Source of the DNA: Neptuniibacter victor
GTDB lineage: Bacteria; Pseudomonadota; Gammaproteobacteria; Pseudomonadales; Balneatricaceae
Reading direction: 5' to 3'
DNA: 64,000 bases
NCBI GenBank assembly: GCA_027943745.1
Contig: AP025763.1
Location: 1,612,001-1,676,000, forward strand
Numbering within the stretch: position 1 is the first letter of the stretch; each line of letters opens with the position of its first letter. A program made the position numbers and the translations under genes. This document shows positions 35,762 to 44,026 of the stretch, piece after piece. The notes below the pieces were generated by a model, which ran no database searches, was not told the origin of the DNA, and was given only the letters and a program-made list of their open reading frames with translations.

Positions 35762-35793
35762 CGCACAGTTCCATTATTTATAGGAACTGTGCG
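35762..35793. terminator. Hairpin between convergent genes
   Basis: CGCACAGTTCC (35762-35772) and GGAACTGTGCG (35783-35793) form a perfect 11-bp stem with a 10-nt loop. It lacks a long T-run but is well placed to end transcription from both sides. Confidence 0.6.
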
Positions 35794-35815
35794 CTTTGAG
35801 CAATTAGCTGCTGAT

Positions 35816-36397
35816 TTAGTTGAACTGAATAAAGTCGAGTAGTTTGGGATCATTCACGATCAAGTTCATATTCTCAGTGACTAATTCGGTTATGATTTTT
35901 TCATTCTCTTCTTCCGAAGGTGTGCCCAAAAAAGTCTGTTGTTTGTTCGTCTTATAGCTACCGGTATAACGCTTGTTGGCTTTACTTAGATCGACATCGA
36001 TTCGTATGTCGACGTCAACGACTTGTTTTAGTCCTTGTTTCGTCGCTTTATAGTTTAGCTCGACAAGTTTTAGCCCCAACGTAAATTCCCCAGCGAAAAA
36101 TCGACGTATACCCATATCCTCTAATGCGTGTTCGATTGTATGTTGGAGGAGCAGTTTGCTGTCTTGTAAGAGGATTTGTGGCGGAGGGGTTTTACCTGTT
36201 TCCCTAAATCCTATTGTTTTATTTAACCGAATGTCTTCGGGCTGCACCACTATGCGCGTATTTTTATCGAGTTGACGCGTTACATTCAGCTCAGGGTGTA
36301 GATCAAGTGTTTGTGAGGTGAGGGCGGCGCAGCCACTTAGCAGTGAAAAGGTGGCCATGGCTATGACAAGTTTTTTTATGTTTTGAGCTAGTAGCAT
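35816..36397 (-). CDS. YajG-family outer-membrane lipoprotein
   Basis: 193 residues with a lipoprotein signal: basic N-terminus, hydrophobic core and lipobox LLSGC with Cys near residue 23. The mature part resembles YajG (beta-rich, TIEHALEDMGIRRF, VDVDIRIDVDLSK). Residue +2 after Cys is Ala, which favours outer-membrane sorting. The function of the family is unclear. Three bases after syd; RBS GGAG. Confidence 0.85.
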   Translation of the reverse strand: MLLAQNIKKLVIAMATFSLLSGCAALTSQTLDLHPELNVTRQLDKNTRIVVQPEDIRLNKTIGFRETGKTPPPQILLQDSKLLLQHTIEHALEDMGIRRFFAGEFTLGLKLVELNYKATKQGLKQVVDVDIRIDVDLSKANKRYTGSYKTNKQQTFLGTPSEEENEKIITELVTENMNLIVNDPKLLDFIQFN

Positions 36398-36400
36398 TTT

Positions 36401-36964
36401 TTACTCCATGTCCATAATTGGGCGAGGGCTTAGGCTATTAAGGAAACTGGCTAGGTTATCTGCTAATTTTCTTATGGGAGGTTTTCCGGGTGTTTCTAGC
36501 CAAACTTCACCACTAAAATTATCAATACTTATGAAAAAGTTATCATCGGGTTCTGGGCATGCGATGAAAAAAGTAAGCGGTCTTTTCTGTTGGCGTTTTG
36601 ATAGTGCATGTCCTATTAGGTTGCTACGTAATCTTTCTAAATCTTCATCATTCCATACTTGAATAAGGCTCAGTTCTCCGTCGCTACAATAAGCAGGAAG
36701 AGGGTCTGACCAATAACGACTGTAATAATCTACGATATCAGGATGAATTGCTTCCTCTAAGGCGTCACTCATTCGGCTAAACATATCGTTTTTGCTTAGC
36801 TGCCTTGTTGGTCGCCAACCAATGGTATCTCCCGTACGGGTAGATAAGTCGTAACATAAGGATGGCCAATCTTCATTAAATCTAATGGTTGGTGGTGTTG
36901 GCTGAAGCGCAATTACTTTATCAACGAACTGATCCAGAGCCGCATTGACGGTGGTTTCGGACAT
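36401..36964 (-). CDS. syd: SecY-interacting protein Syd
   Basis: 187 residues. Family features are RTGDTIGWRPTRQ in the first third, EEAIHPDIVDYYSRYWSD, LRSNLIGHALSKRQ and the C-terminal SGEVWLETPGK. Syd binds SecY on the cytoplasmic face and proofreads the translocon. It is 3 bp from the lipoprotein gene downstream, so the two are co-transcribed. Confidence 0.9.
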   Translation of the reverse strand: MSETTVNAALDQFVDKVIALQPTPPTIRFNEDWPSLCYDLSTRTGDTIGWRPTRQLSKNDMFSRMSDALEEAIHPDIVDYYSRYWSDPLPAYCSDGELSLIQVWNDEDLERLRSNLIGHALSKRQQKRPLTFFIACPEPDDNFFISIDNFSGEVWLETPGKPPIRKLADNLASFLNSLSPRPIMDME

Positions 36965-37430
36965 GTAGATACCTTAGATGATCGTTTTGTGTAAACAGGG
37001 AATTACTTTTGGCAAAGAGTATACTAAGGCGTAAGTAAATAAAATAAACCAGTATTCGTACTGGTGACGTATCGCAATGCCTTCGGATACTTATTGATAT
37101 TAATGTAATGATTTTTTTAAGTACCTCTCATGTAATCATATTCTTAACTCATATAGAGATCGCTATTTTGGGTGAAAGGATCGTTATTACAGCGACTTAT
37201 AGAAATTGTTAAATAATTAGCTTGGGACGATCGTTAGGTGGCTATGTCATTGAGGTAGACGGGAAGTAATGATTTTATTCCTGTTTATCTATAACTTACT
37301 GATTTTGTACAAAGAATAAGCAGTCGGAAAGTTTTTCTTTTTTTTTATTTGAAACGTTTGACATGCACATTAAAACCCGTAAAATTCGCACTCCGTTTGG
37401 GGCGGTAAGTTAAACGCTGCAAGCAAATGT
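36965..37430 (+). promoter_or_regulatory. 466-bp intergenic region with the tRNA-array promoter
   Basis: No supported protein gene. A promoter TTGACA (37358-37363), 16-bp spacer, TAAAAT (37380-37385) lies 45 bp before the first tRNA. A small UUCG-capped hairpin ACCAGTA-TTCG-TACTGGT occurs at 37048-37065. The rest is A+T-rich with nothing else seen. Confidence 0.65.
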
Positions 37431-37507
37431 GGAGTGGTAGTTCAGTTGGTTAGAATACCTGCCTGTCACGCAGGGGGTCGCGGGTTCGAGTCCCGTCCAT
37501 TCCGCCA
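37431..37507 (+). tRNA. tRNA-Asp(GTC) copy 1
   Basis: Full cloverleaf, 77 nt with encoded CCA; the anticodon arm CCTGC-CTGTCAC-GCAGG gives GTC. First gene of the ten-tRNA array, behind its promoter. Confidence 0.97.
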
Positions 37508-37586
37508 ATTTGAAAGAGCTGGGTTAGGATACCTGCCTGTCATCTTTCATCGGTAAAGGATCGCGGTTAAATGCAATCCCAAGCCA
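37508..37586 (+). pseudogene. Decayed tRNA-Asp, copy A
   Basis: A 79-bp block that is absent from the short units. It keeps the tRNA-Asp D-arm and anticodon 5' side (ggttaggatacctgcctgtca) and ends in GCCA, but has lost a matching acceptor stem and the anticodon 3' side. Confidence 0.7.
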
Positions 37587-37643
37587 ATTCTGATAATCGA
37601 AATGCTGATTGTTGGAAGTAAAACGATAAGCTAACTGCTTAGT

Positions 37644-37719
37644 GGGCGTGTAGCTCAGTTGGGAGAGCGTCGCCCTTACAAGGCGAATGTCGGGAGTTCG
37701 AGCCTCTCCACGCCCACCA
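37644..37719 (+). tRNA. tRNA-Val(TAC) copy 1
   Basis: 76 nt with CCA; acceptor GGGCGTG / CACGCCC is perfect; the anticodon loop CTTACAA gives TAC. A GAAA-capped hairpin TGAAGC / GCTTCA follows as a spacer. Confidence 0.97.
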
Positions 37720-37749
37720 CTAAGCTGAAGCGAAAGCTTCAACTACTGC

Positions 37750-37837
37750 GGAGTGATATTTTTCTTCGTAGGGTAGAATAGCCGTATGTCACTTATTTAG
37801 AGGTGATTGAGGTCGCGGGTTCGAGTCCCGTATATGT
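37750..37837 (+). pseudogene. Decayed tRNA-Asp in the expected Asp slot
   Basis: It begins exactly 30 nt after tRNA-Val copy 1, the same spacing as every later Val-to-Asp junction. It starts like tRNA-Asp (ggagtg) and retains the T-arm (ggtcgcgggttcgagtcccg), but the acceptor 3' side is lost and the middle is altered and enlarged to 88 bp. Confidence 0.7.
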
Positions 37838-37914
37838 GGAGTGGTAGTTCAGTTGGTTAGAATACCTGCCTGTCACGCAGGGGGTCGCGGGTTCGAGTCC
37901 CGTCCATTCCGCCA
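37838..37914 (+). tRNA. tRNA-Asp(GTC) copy 2
   Basis: Identical to copy 1 over 77 nt. It abuts the preceding decayed copy and starts a short unit (Val begins 134 bp later). Confidence 0.97.
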
Positions 37915-37971
37915 ATTCTGACAATCGAAATGCTGATTGTTGGAAGTAAAACGATAAGCTAACTGCTTAGT

Positions 37972-38047
37972 GGGCGTGTAGCTCAGTTGGGAGAGCGTCG
38001 CCCTTACAAGGCGAATGTCGGGAGTTCGAGCCTCTCCACGCCCACCA
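37972..38047 (+). tRNA. tRNA-Val(TAC) copy 2
   Basis: Identical to Val copy 1; anticodon TAC. Confidence 0.97.
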
Positions 38048-38077
38048 CTAAGCTGAAGCGAAAGCTTCAACCACTGC

Positions 38078-38154
38078 GGAGTGGTAGTTCAGTTGGTTAG
38101 AATACCTGCCTGTCACGCAGGGGGTCGCGGGTTCGAGTCCCGTCCATTCCGCCA
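38078..38154 (+). tRNA. tRNA-Asp(GTC) copy 3
   Basis: Identical to copy 1; it starts a long unit (Val begins 213 bp later). Confidence 0.97.
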
Positions 38155-38233
38155 ATTTGAAAGAGCTGGGTTAGAATACCTGCCTGTCATCTTTCATCGG
38201 TAAAGGATCGCGGTTAAATGCAATCCAAAGCCA
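38155..38233 (+). pseudogene. Decayed tRNA-Asp, copy B
   Basis: Near-identical second copy of the 79-bp tRNA-Asp-like block at 37508-37586 (ggttagaatacctgcctgtca retained). Confidence 0.7.
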
Positions 38234-38290
38234 ATTCTGACAATCGAAATGCTGATTGTTGGAAGTAAAACGATAAGCTAACTGCTTAGT

Positions 38291-38366
38291 GGGCGTGTAG
38301 CTCAGTTGGGAGAGCGTCGCCCTTACAAGGCGAATGTCGGGAGTTCGAGCCTCTCCACGCCCACCA
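38291..38366 (+). tRNA. tRNA-Val(TAC) copy 3
   Basis: Identical to Val copy 1; anticodon TAC. Confidence 0.97.
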
Positions 38367-38396
38367 CTAAGCTGAAGCGAAAGCTTCAACCACTGC

Positions 38397-38473
38397 GGAG
38401 TGGTAGTTCAGTTGGTTAGAATACCTGCCTGTCACGCAGGGGGTCGCGGGTTCGAGTCCCGTCCATTCCGCCA
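38397..38473 (+). tRNA. tRNA-Asp(GTC) copy 4
   Basis: Identical to copy 1; it starts a short unit. Confidence 0.97.
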
Positions 38474-38530
38474 ATTCTGACAATCGAAATGCTGATTGTT
38501 GGAAGTAAAACGATAAGCTAACTGCTTAGT

Positions 38531-38606
38531 GGGCGTGTAGCTCAGTTGGGAGAGCGTCGCCCTTACAAGGCGAATGTCGGGAGTTCGAGCCTCTCCACGC
38601 CCACCA
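38531..38606 (+). tRNA. tRNA-Val(TAC) copy 4
   Basis: Identical to Val copy 1; anticodon TAC. Confidence 0.97.
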
Positions 38607-38636
38607 CTAAGCTGAAGCGAAAGCTTCAACCACTGC

Positions 38637-38713
38637 GGAGTGGTAGTTCAGTTGGTTAGAATACCTGCCTGTCACGCAGGGGGTCGCGGGTTCGAGTCCC
38701 GTCCATTCCGCCA
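38637..38713 (+). tRNA. tRNA-Asp(GTC) copy 5
   Basis: Identical to copy 1; it starts a long unit. Confidence 0.97.
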
Positions 38714-38792
38714 ATTTGAAAGAGCTGGGTTAGAATACCTGCCTGTCATCTTTCATCGGTAAAGGATCGCGGTTAAATGCAGTCCAAAGCTA
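38714..38792 (+). pseudogene. Decayed tRNA-Asp, copy C
   Basis: Third copy of the 79-bp block, with a few substitutions near its 3' end (ending in GCTA instead of GCCA), so it is still diverging. Confidence 0.68.
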
Positions 38793-38849
38793 GTTCTGAT
38801 AATCGAAATGCTGATTGTTGGAAGTAAAACGATAAGCTAACTGCTTAGT

Positions 38850-38925
38850 GGGCGTGTAGCTCAGTTGGGAGAGCGTCGCCCTTACAAGGCGAATGTCGGG
38901 AGTTCGAGCCTCTCCACGCCCACCA
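38850..38925 (+). tRNA. tRNA-Val(TAC) copy 5
   Basis: Identical to Val copy 1; last tRNA of the array. No clear terminator follows. Confidence 0.97.
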
Positions 38926-39108
38926 CTTGAATTTCTTTCCTTTATGTTTATATTTCATCCCATGTTTTTGTAATTACAGTATAAAACCTGTATCTTCTGT
39001 TTTTTATAGATCAAAAAATCGCCTACCTTTTCCACTACTATTTGGTGGATTGCTGGGGGCTATGTTCTTTATTCCCATCATAAAAATAAAATACAAGGAA
39101 GAGCATTA

Positions 39109-40041
39109 GTGATTAATGTGGATGAAGCAGTGCTTGTATCTCTGTGTCCAGATCCTGTTATTGGAGTGGATGGTTCCGGCATTGTGCAAATTTTCAATGC
39201 CGCGGCTGAGAAACTGTTAGGGTATTCTTCGAGTGAGGTTATCGGTGCTTTAAGTATCACTGAAATTTACCCAAGTAAGGATGCCGCAAGAAAGATAAAG
39301 CGATTAATGTATTCCGAATCATACGGAGATATTGGTTCGATAGAGGGATATGAAGCCTCATTATCCTGCAGTGATGGGACTGAAGTGCCTATCCGTTTAT
39401 CTGCTGCAATTATCGATTCGGTTGAAGGGAATAGTATTGGTTTCTTTCATGATTTAACTGAGCGACAGAATTTAGAAAAGCAGCTGCATAAATTATCGGT
39501 TACGGATGAGTTAACCGGTTTGTTTAATCAGCGACATTTCTATAGCGTTATGGCGAAGGAGCTTGATCGCGCCAAGCGTTATAAGCATCCATTGAGTATT
39601 ATTTGCTTCGATTTAGATAATTTTAAAAAAGTTAATGATTCTCTAGGTCACCTTGAGGGTGATCGAGTGTTACGCACGATTGGAGATTTACTTAAGGATA
39701 CGCTTCGTTTAACAGATATTGCTGTGCGTTATGGTGGTGATGAGTTTATGGTGTTGTTACCTGAAACCAGCATCAAATCTGCAGCTAAAACGGCCGAGCG
39801 AATTAGGACAATTTTTAATGCTAAATGCCCACATAGTATCGAGAAGGCGGGTGATGCTATTGTTAGTGTTTCAATGAGCTTGGGTGTAACCGAAACTGAT
39901 GGGGCGGAAAAACCAGATCAGGTGGTTCAGCGTGCAGACCTTGCAATGTATGAATCGAAAAGTTCTGGCGGGAACAGCACGGTATTAATTAAGCAGCATA
40001 TAGGTAATGTTGTGCAGGCTGAGAATGCTAAGGTTGGCTAG
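39109..40041 (+). CDS. PAS-GGDEF diguanylate cyclase
   Basis: 310 residues. The PAS domain lies at about 5-115 (VDGSGIVQIFNAAAEKLLGY, then FFHDLTERQ), the GGDEF domain at about 130-295 with VRYGGDEFMVLLP and an intact RLTD inhibitory site. No membrane helix, so it is a cytoplasmic sensor synthase of c-di-GMP. GTG start with AAGGAAGAG upstream. The PAS ligand is unknown. Confidence 0.93.
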   Translation: MINVDEAVLVSLCPDPVIGVDGSGIVQIFNAAAEKLLGYSSSEVIGALSITEIYPSKDAARKIKRLMYSESYGDIGSIEGYEASLSCSDGTEVPIRLSAAIIDSVEGNSIGFFHDLTERQNLEKQLHKLSVTDELTGLFNQRHFYSVMAKELDRAKRYKHPLSIICFDLDNFKKVNDSLGHLEGDRVLRTIGDLLKDTLRLTDIAVRYGGDEFMVLLPETSIKSAAKTAERIRTIFNAKCPHSIEKAGDAIVSVSMSLGVTETDGAEKPDQVVQRADLAMYESKSSGGNSTVLIKQHIGNVVQAENAKVG

Positions 40042-40063
40042 TTGTTAGGATCAGGTGACGCCA

Positions 40064-40150
40064 CTACTGTTCTTCGGCGTCATCTGAAAAATAATCGTCT
40101 TCATATTCATCATTCTGTTGGAATATAAGCTCTTCAATGTAATCTTCCAT
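40064..40150 (-). CDS. Small acidic protein, 28 residues
   Basis: ATG at 40150 preceded at 5-10 nt by GGGGAGA, a strong RBS. The peptide opens MEDYIEELIFQQNDEYEDDY, and 13 of its 28 residues are Asp or Glu. It fills the gap between the diguanylate cyclase and the next gene, on the opposite strand. An inverted repeat (TCAGGTGACGCC with GGCGTCATCTGA, about 40050-40086) overlaps its 3' end. Not a family I recognise; its reality rests on the RBS and composition. Confidence 0.5.
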   Translation of the reverse strand: MEDYIEELIFQQNDEYEDDYFSDDAEEQ

Positions 40151-40226
40151 CGTTATCTCCCCTTGTTTTTTATGTAATGGCTTTCCGTTTAGTATTTGTA
40201 TTATGTGATATAAATATTTCATTTTT

Positions 40227-41153
40227 ATGACCTTATGTGCCTCCCCAATGTTTGAGACAAATAAAGAATTGCCTGTTGTTCAATTGGAGCTTCCTGAATC
40301 AAAAGAAGCTGGTGTTGACCTGTTTGTATTAAGGCTTGATAAGATTGATGAATTGGTTAGTGGTAACAAGTGGTACAAATTAAAATATAACTTAATGAAT
40401 GCTAAGGCTCAGGGCATTACCCGAGTTCTTAGTTTTGGTGGTGCGTACTCCAATCATATTCATGCTTTGGCTTGGGCTGGCAGAGAGCTAGGGATCCAAA
40501 CGGTAGGGGTAATTCGTGGAGAGCCTGCTTACGTTGACAATCCTACTCTTATGGATGCCGTTCGGTGGGGTATGGAGCTAGTGTTTGTTTCTCGTGCAGA
40601 ATATCGTCGACGTTCTGAATTAGATTACCTTACCGAACTACAGAATGTTTATGGTGGTGTGCTAATTATTCCTGAAGGCGGTAGTAATGCTTTGGCGGTG
40701 AAAGGGGCCGCTGAGATTATTACAGATAGGATGCGCTTGGATTATGGTTTGACGCATGTGGTGTTGCCGTGCGGGACCGGGGGGACATTGGCGGGCATCG
40801 CTTCTTCGCAGCCGCGTTTGCAGGTTGTAGGGATTCCTGTTTTAAAAGGTGCGCAGTTTCTGGTTAAAGATATTCAGAAACTGATGCAAGATGCTGATGT
40901 CAGATGTGATGATAATTGGGGGCTAGATTTTGATGGCCATTATGGAGGCTATGCAAAGGTATCTCCAGAGTTACTGTCTTTCATCTCTGATATAAAACAG
41001 CGTTATCAGCTGCCGTTGGATCAAATTTATACCGGAAAAATGATGTTTCGGTTTATTGAGATGCTTAAAGAGGGGGCTTTTTATTCAGGTAGTCGAGTTC
41101 TACTTGTTCATACAGGCGGATTGCAAGGGTTGCGCTCTTTATCTTGTGCTTGA
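40227..41153 (+). CDS. PLP-dependent D-cysteine desulfhydrase / ACC deaminase family enzyme
   Basis: 308 residues of the tryptophan-synthase-beta fold. The PLP lysine is in SGNKWYKLKYNLMNA near residue 50, the substrate loop in FGGAYSNHIHALA, and the phosphate-binding loop in LPCGTGGTLAGI. Family members degrade D-cysteine or 1-aminocyclopropane-carboxylate; the precise substrate cannot be told from motifs. An ATG at 40248 is an alternative start; neither has a strong RBS. Confidence 0.85.
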   Translation: MTLCASPMFETNKELPVVQLELPESKEAGVDLFVLRLDKIDELVSGNKWYKLKYNLMNAKAQGITRVLSFGGAYSNHIHALAWAGRELGIQTVGVIRGEPAYVDNPTLMDAVRWGMELVFVSRAEYRRRSELDYLTELQNVYGGVLIIPEGGSNALAVKGAAEIITDRMRLDYGLTHVVLPCGTGGTLAGIASSQPRLQVVGIPVLKGAQFLVKDIQKLMQDADVRCDDNWGLDFDGHYGGYAKVSPELLSFISDIKQRYQLPLDQIYTGKMMFRFIEMLKEGAFYSGSRVLLVHTGGLQGLRSLSCA

Positions 41154-41269
41154 GTAGAAATACTTGAGTCCAAGGCTTCTCAGTATAAAAACTTATTGAA
41201 AAGATTAAGAAATGTCAGTTAGATAGACTGTATATTTATTTACTCGTAATCAGCTAATCCGGAGCAGAG

Positions 41270-42151
41270 ATGGATTACTTTCGTAATGTGGGCCTAATTG
41301 GGCGCCTCGGTAGTAAGTCAGTTATTGATACGCTTAAACATATGATTCGCTTTCTAGGGGAGAGAGGCCTCAACTGTATTTTAGACGAGCGGATTGCTGA
41401 GGTAATACCAGGACATGGCCAGCAGACAAGTACCCAAAAAATGATGGGTGAGATTTGCGACTTGGTTATTGTCGTGGGTGGTGATGGTAGCTTGCTAGGG
41501 GCAGCAAGGTCTTTGGCGCAATACCATGTGCCGGTTTTGGGCGTTAACCGTGGTAACCTTGGATTTCTAACAGATATTGCTCCAAATGAGATTGAAGAGA
41601 AGGTTGGTGAGGTCCTTGAAGGAAAATACACAGTAGATAGTCGTTTCTTGCTTGATGTAATTGTAAAGCGGGATGGAGTTCCTATTGGGGAGGGAACGGC
41701 ATTAAATGATTGTGTTTTGCATCCAGGCAAAGCTGCTCGAATGATTGAGTTTGAGCTATACATCGAAGGGCAGTTCGTTTACACGCAAAAGTCTGATGGT
41801 CTGATTATTTCTACACCAACGGGCTCAACAGCGTACTCTTTGTCAGGTGGAGGCCCTATTATGCATCCTAAGCTTGATGCGCTCGTTCTGGTGCCAATGT
41901 TTCCTCATACACTTTCTAGTCGTCCCATCGTTGTTAATGGTAATAGTGAGTTAAAGCTCGTTATTAGTCCTAATAATGGGGCGTATCCAACCGTGTCATG
42001 CGATGGGCAGAAAGATATTAGTTGCGCGCCAGGAGACACCATCACCGTCCATAAAAAGCCACATAAACTAAAACTGTTACATCCTCTTAATTACGATTTT
42101 TACAGTACCTGCCGAGAGAAACTCGGTTGGGGTACAAAGCTCGGAGATTGA
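41270..42151 (+). CDS. nadK: NAD kinase
   Basis: Phosphorylates NAD to NADP. GGDGS occurs in VVVGGDGSLLGAAR near residue 67, LGVNRGNLGFLTDI follows, and the NDCVLHPGK and STPTGSTAYSLSGGGPI segments are diagnostic. Length 293 is normal. First gene of a block conserved in order with Pseudomonas (nadK to pepN, here in the same direction). Confidence 0.97.
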   Translation: MDYFRNVGLIGRLGSKSVIDTLKHMIRFLGERGLNCILDERIAEVIPGHGQQTSTQKMMGEICDLVIVVGGDGSLLGAARSLAQYHVPVLGVNRGNLGFLTDIAPNEIEEKVGEVLEGKYTVDSRFLLDVIVKRDGVPIGEGTALNDCVLHPGKAARMIEFELYIEGQFVYTQKSDGLIISTPTGSTAYSLSGGGPIMHPKLDALVLVPMFPHTLSSRPIVVNGNSELKLVISPNNGAYPTVSCDGQKDISCAPGDTITVHKKPHKLKLLHPLNYDFYSTCREKLGWGTKLGD

Positions 42152-42152
42152 T

Positions 42153-43133
42153 GTGACGAGTGACGTAACGGGATACGATCTAATTGGCGATGTGCATGGT
42201 TGCTGCCTTAGTTTAGAATTGCTGCTTGAGAAGCTTGGCTATTCAAAGCGTAATGGCGTGTACACAAACCCTGGTCGCCAAGTTATCTTTTTAGGCGATA
42301 TTGTTGATCGCGGACCCCGTATCCGTGAAGCATTGCATTTAGTTTATGACATGGTGCAATCGGGAAATGCTCATATTGTTATGGGTAATCATGAATTTAA
42401 TTATTTAAGCTATGTAACACGTGGAAAAGAGGGCAGCGGCTTAAGCTATTTACGAGAGCACAACCCGCGACATCATCGCATCCTCGCTGAAACTCTGGAG
42501 CAGCTCGCTAATTACCCTGATGAAGAAGCGATGTTTCTTCAATGGATTCGTGAGATGCCGGTCTATCTTGAATTTGAGAACTTCCGTGTTGTCCATGCAT
42601 GTTGGCACCAAAAGTTAATCAGTCGTTTTGAGGCAGAATACCCCAATCATATTATTGATAACCGTTTTCTGCATAGGTCTTCTCAGCGCGGAACTTTCGA
42701 ATGGGCCTTGATGGATCGCTTGCTAAGAGGCACGCACCTACGTTTACCTGATGGTGAGGTTATGGTGAGCAAGGACGGCTATAAACGGCGTTTTTTCCGT
42801 ACTAAATTTTGGGCTGAAGAGCCTGAGTTGTATGGTGATGTTGTGTTCCAGCCAGATCCATTGCCGGAGCATATTGCGCTTCTTCCTTTGCGTGAGCAAG
42901 ATTACAATGATCTCATCTATTATGGTCCTGACGAAAAAATGCTTTTTATTGGTCATTATTGGCGTGAAGGTGTTCCAGCACCCATAACCGATAATATTGC
43001 GTGTTTGGATTACAGTGCAGTGAAGTACGGTAAGTTGGTTGCCTATCGTTTAGACGCCGAAACCAGTATTCAACCGGATAAATTTGTATACGTTGATGTT
43101 AGAAAAGAGATTGCAGATGAGTTGGGGCTTTAA
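42153..43133 (+). CDS. PrpE-like metallophosphoesterase
   Basis: 326 residues, GTG start one base after the nadK stop region. Metal-binding blocks: IGDVHGCCLSLE, FLGDIVDRGP, MGNHEFNYLSY, VHACWH and FIGHYW. It resembles PrpE and ApaH-like protein/nucleotide phosphatases. Overlap with the next start (TAATG) suggests co-translation with the rhomboid gene. Confidence 0.9.
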   Translation: MTSDVTGYDLIGDVHGCCLSLELLLEKLGYSKRNGVYTNPGRQVIFLGDIVDRGPRIREALHLVYDMVQSGNAHIVMGNHEFNYLSYVTRGKEGSGLSYLREHNPRHHRILAETLEQLANYPDEEAMFLQWIREMPVYLEFENFRVVHACWHQKLISRFEAEYPNHIIDNRFLHRSSQRGTFEWALMDRLLRGTHLRLPDGEVMVSKDGYKRRFFRTKFWAEEPELYGDVVFQPDPLPEHIALLPLREQDYNDLIYYGPDEKMLFIGHYWREGVPAPITDNIACLDYSAVKYGKLVAYRLDAETSIQPDKFVYVDVRKEIADELGL

Positions 43134-44023
43134 TGATTAAAGTTATTTCAGTTCCATTAAGGGAAGATCTGACTGAATTTACTCAATTTCTCTGGAAGAA
43201 TGAGGTACCGCATCGGGTTTTGGAGCAAGGGGTATTTCAAGAGCTGTGGGTTGAGCCTGGCGTTAATCCCGAAGATATTTACACTTTATATGAGATGTGG
43301 CGTAGGGGGGAGGACCTTTCCTCTATACGCTTCTCTACTGAAACAGTATCAGACAGCGAATCAGGGCTTACACCATCTACGTCAAGTCCTGCTGCTTCTC
43401 AAGGCTTTGTTGATTTAGCTAAACAGGCTTGGTTCTCATCTATGCTGATTTTTAGCAGTATCATGCTGAGCTTTCTGATTGGTTTTGGTGATAATTTTGA
43501 TCTTTTAAAACATCTGACGATTGCTGAAGTTTTTATGCAAAATGGAGCGGTTTATACCTATGGACTTGAGGGAACAATCGAATCTATACAGCTCTGGAGA
43601 ATAGTAACCCCCATATTTCTTCATTTTAGTGCCGCGCATATCGTATTTAATGTTCTGTGGATCTGGGTGGCAGGCACTCGCATCGAGTGTTTTCAAGGGC
43701 GCACCGCATTAATCGGGTTGGTTTTGTTTTCGGGTGTCATTTCTAATCTAGCTCAATACTGGGTAAGCGGGCCTATGTTCGGTGGTTTATCTGGTGTAGT
43801 TTTTGCTTTTCTTGGATATACATGGTTATGGGATCGGCTTGATCCTAGAAAGATTGGGCTTCCACCCGCACTTATGGGCTTTATGGTTTTGTGGCTCGTA
43901 CTGGGTTATAGCGGGGTTCTTACCAGTATCGGTTTTGGTTCTATCGCGAACACGGCCCATTTGGCAGGCTTGCTTGCAGGTTTAGCTTTTGTGCCACTAG
44001 GTAAGTTATTAGCTAAAAGGTGA
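43133..44023 (+). CDS. glpG: GlpG-type rhomboid intramembrane protease
   Basis: 296 residues. A GlpG-like cytoplasmic N-terminal domain (about 1-70), a linker, then six hydrophobic segments. Catalytic Ser in FGGLSGVVFAFLGY (GxSG) and His in NTAHLAGLLAG complete the dyad; HIVFNVLWIWVAG is the HxxxN helix region. It cleaves membrane substrates within the bilayer. Conserved neighbour of nadK and pepN in pseudomonads. Confidence 0.93.
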   Translation: MIKVISVPLREDLTEFTQFLWKNEVPHRVLEQGVFQELWVEPGVNPEDIYTLYEMWRRGEDLSSIRFSTETVSDSESGLTPSTSSPAASQGFVDLAKQAWFSSMLIFSSIMLSFLIGFGDNFDLLKHLTIAEVFMQNGAVYTYGLEGTIESIQLWRIVTPIFLHFSAAHIVFNVLWIWVAGTRIECFQGRTALIGLVLFSGVISNLAQYWVSGPMFGGLSGVVFAFLGYTWLWDRLDPRKIGLPPALMGFMVLWLVLGYSGVLTSIGFGSIANTAHLAGLLAGLAFVPLGKLLAKR

Positions 44024-44026
44024 AGA

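Larger units (their letters stand above)
37431..38925 (+). repeat. Tandem tRNA-Asp/tRNA-Val repeat array
   Basis: Five Asp-Val units. From copy 2 on, unit lengths are 240, 319 and 240 bp, and Asp-to-Val distances run 213, 134, 213, 134, 213. The 79-bp difference is the decayed tRNA-Asp block. A short plus a long unit (559 bp) is therefore the higher-order repeat, duplicated once. Confidence 0.92.

Noticed and set aside
37524-38629. Repeated minus-strand frames of 65-72 codons opening MKLSLQLSGGRGEARTPD
   Set aside because: They are antisense to the tRNA-Asp and tRNA-Val genes. This peptide is a known artefact of tRNA arrays; identity between copies only reflects the repeats.
37431-38925. Regular repeats considered as a CRISPR array
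   Set aside because: The repeats are whole tRNA genes with cloverleaf structure; spacers are also repeated, and no cas genes are nearby.
38927-39109. 60-codon hydrophobic frame before the diguanylate cyclase
   Set aside because: TTG start directly after the last tRNA with no RBS; A+T-rich DNA readily gives such hydrophobic frames.
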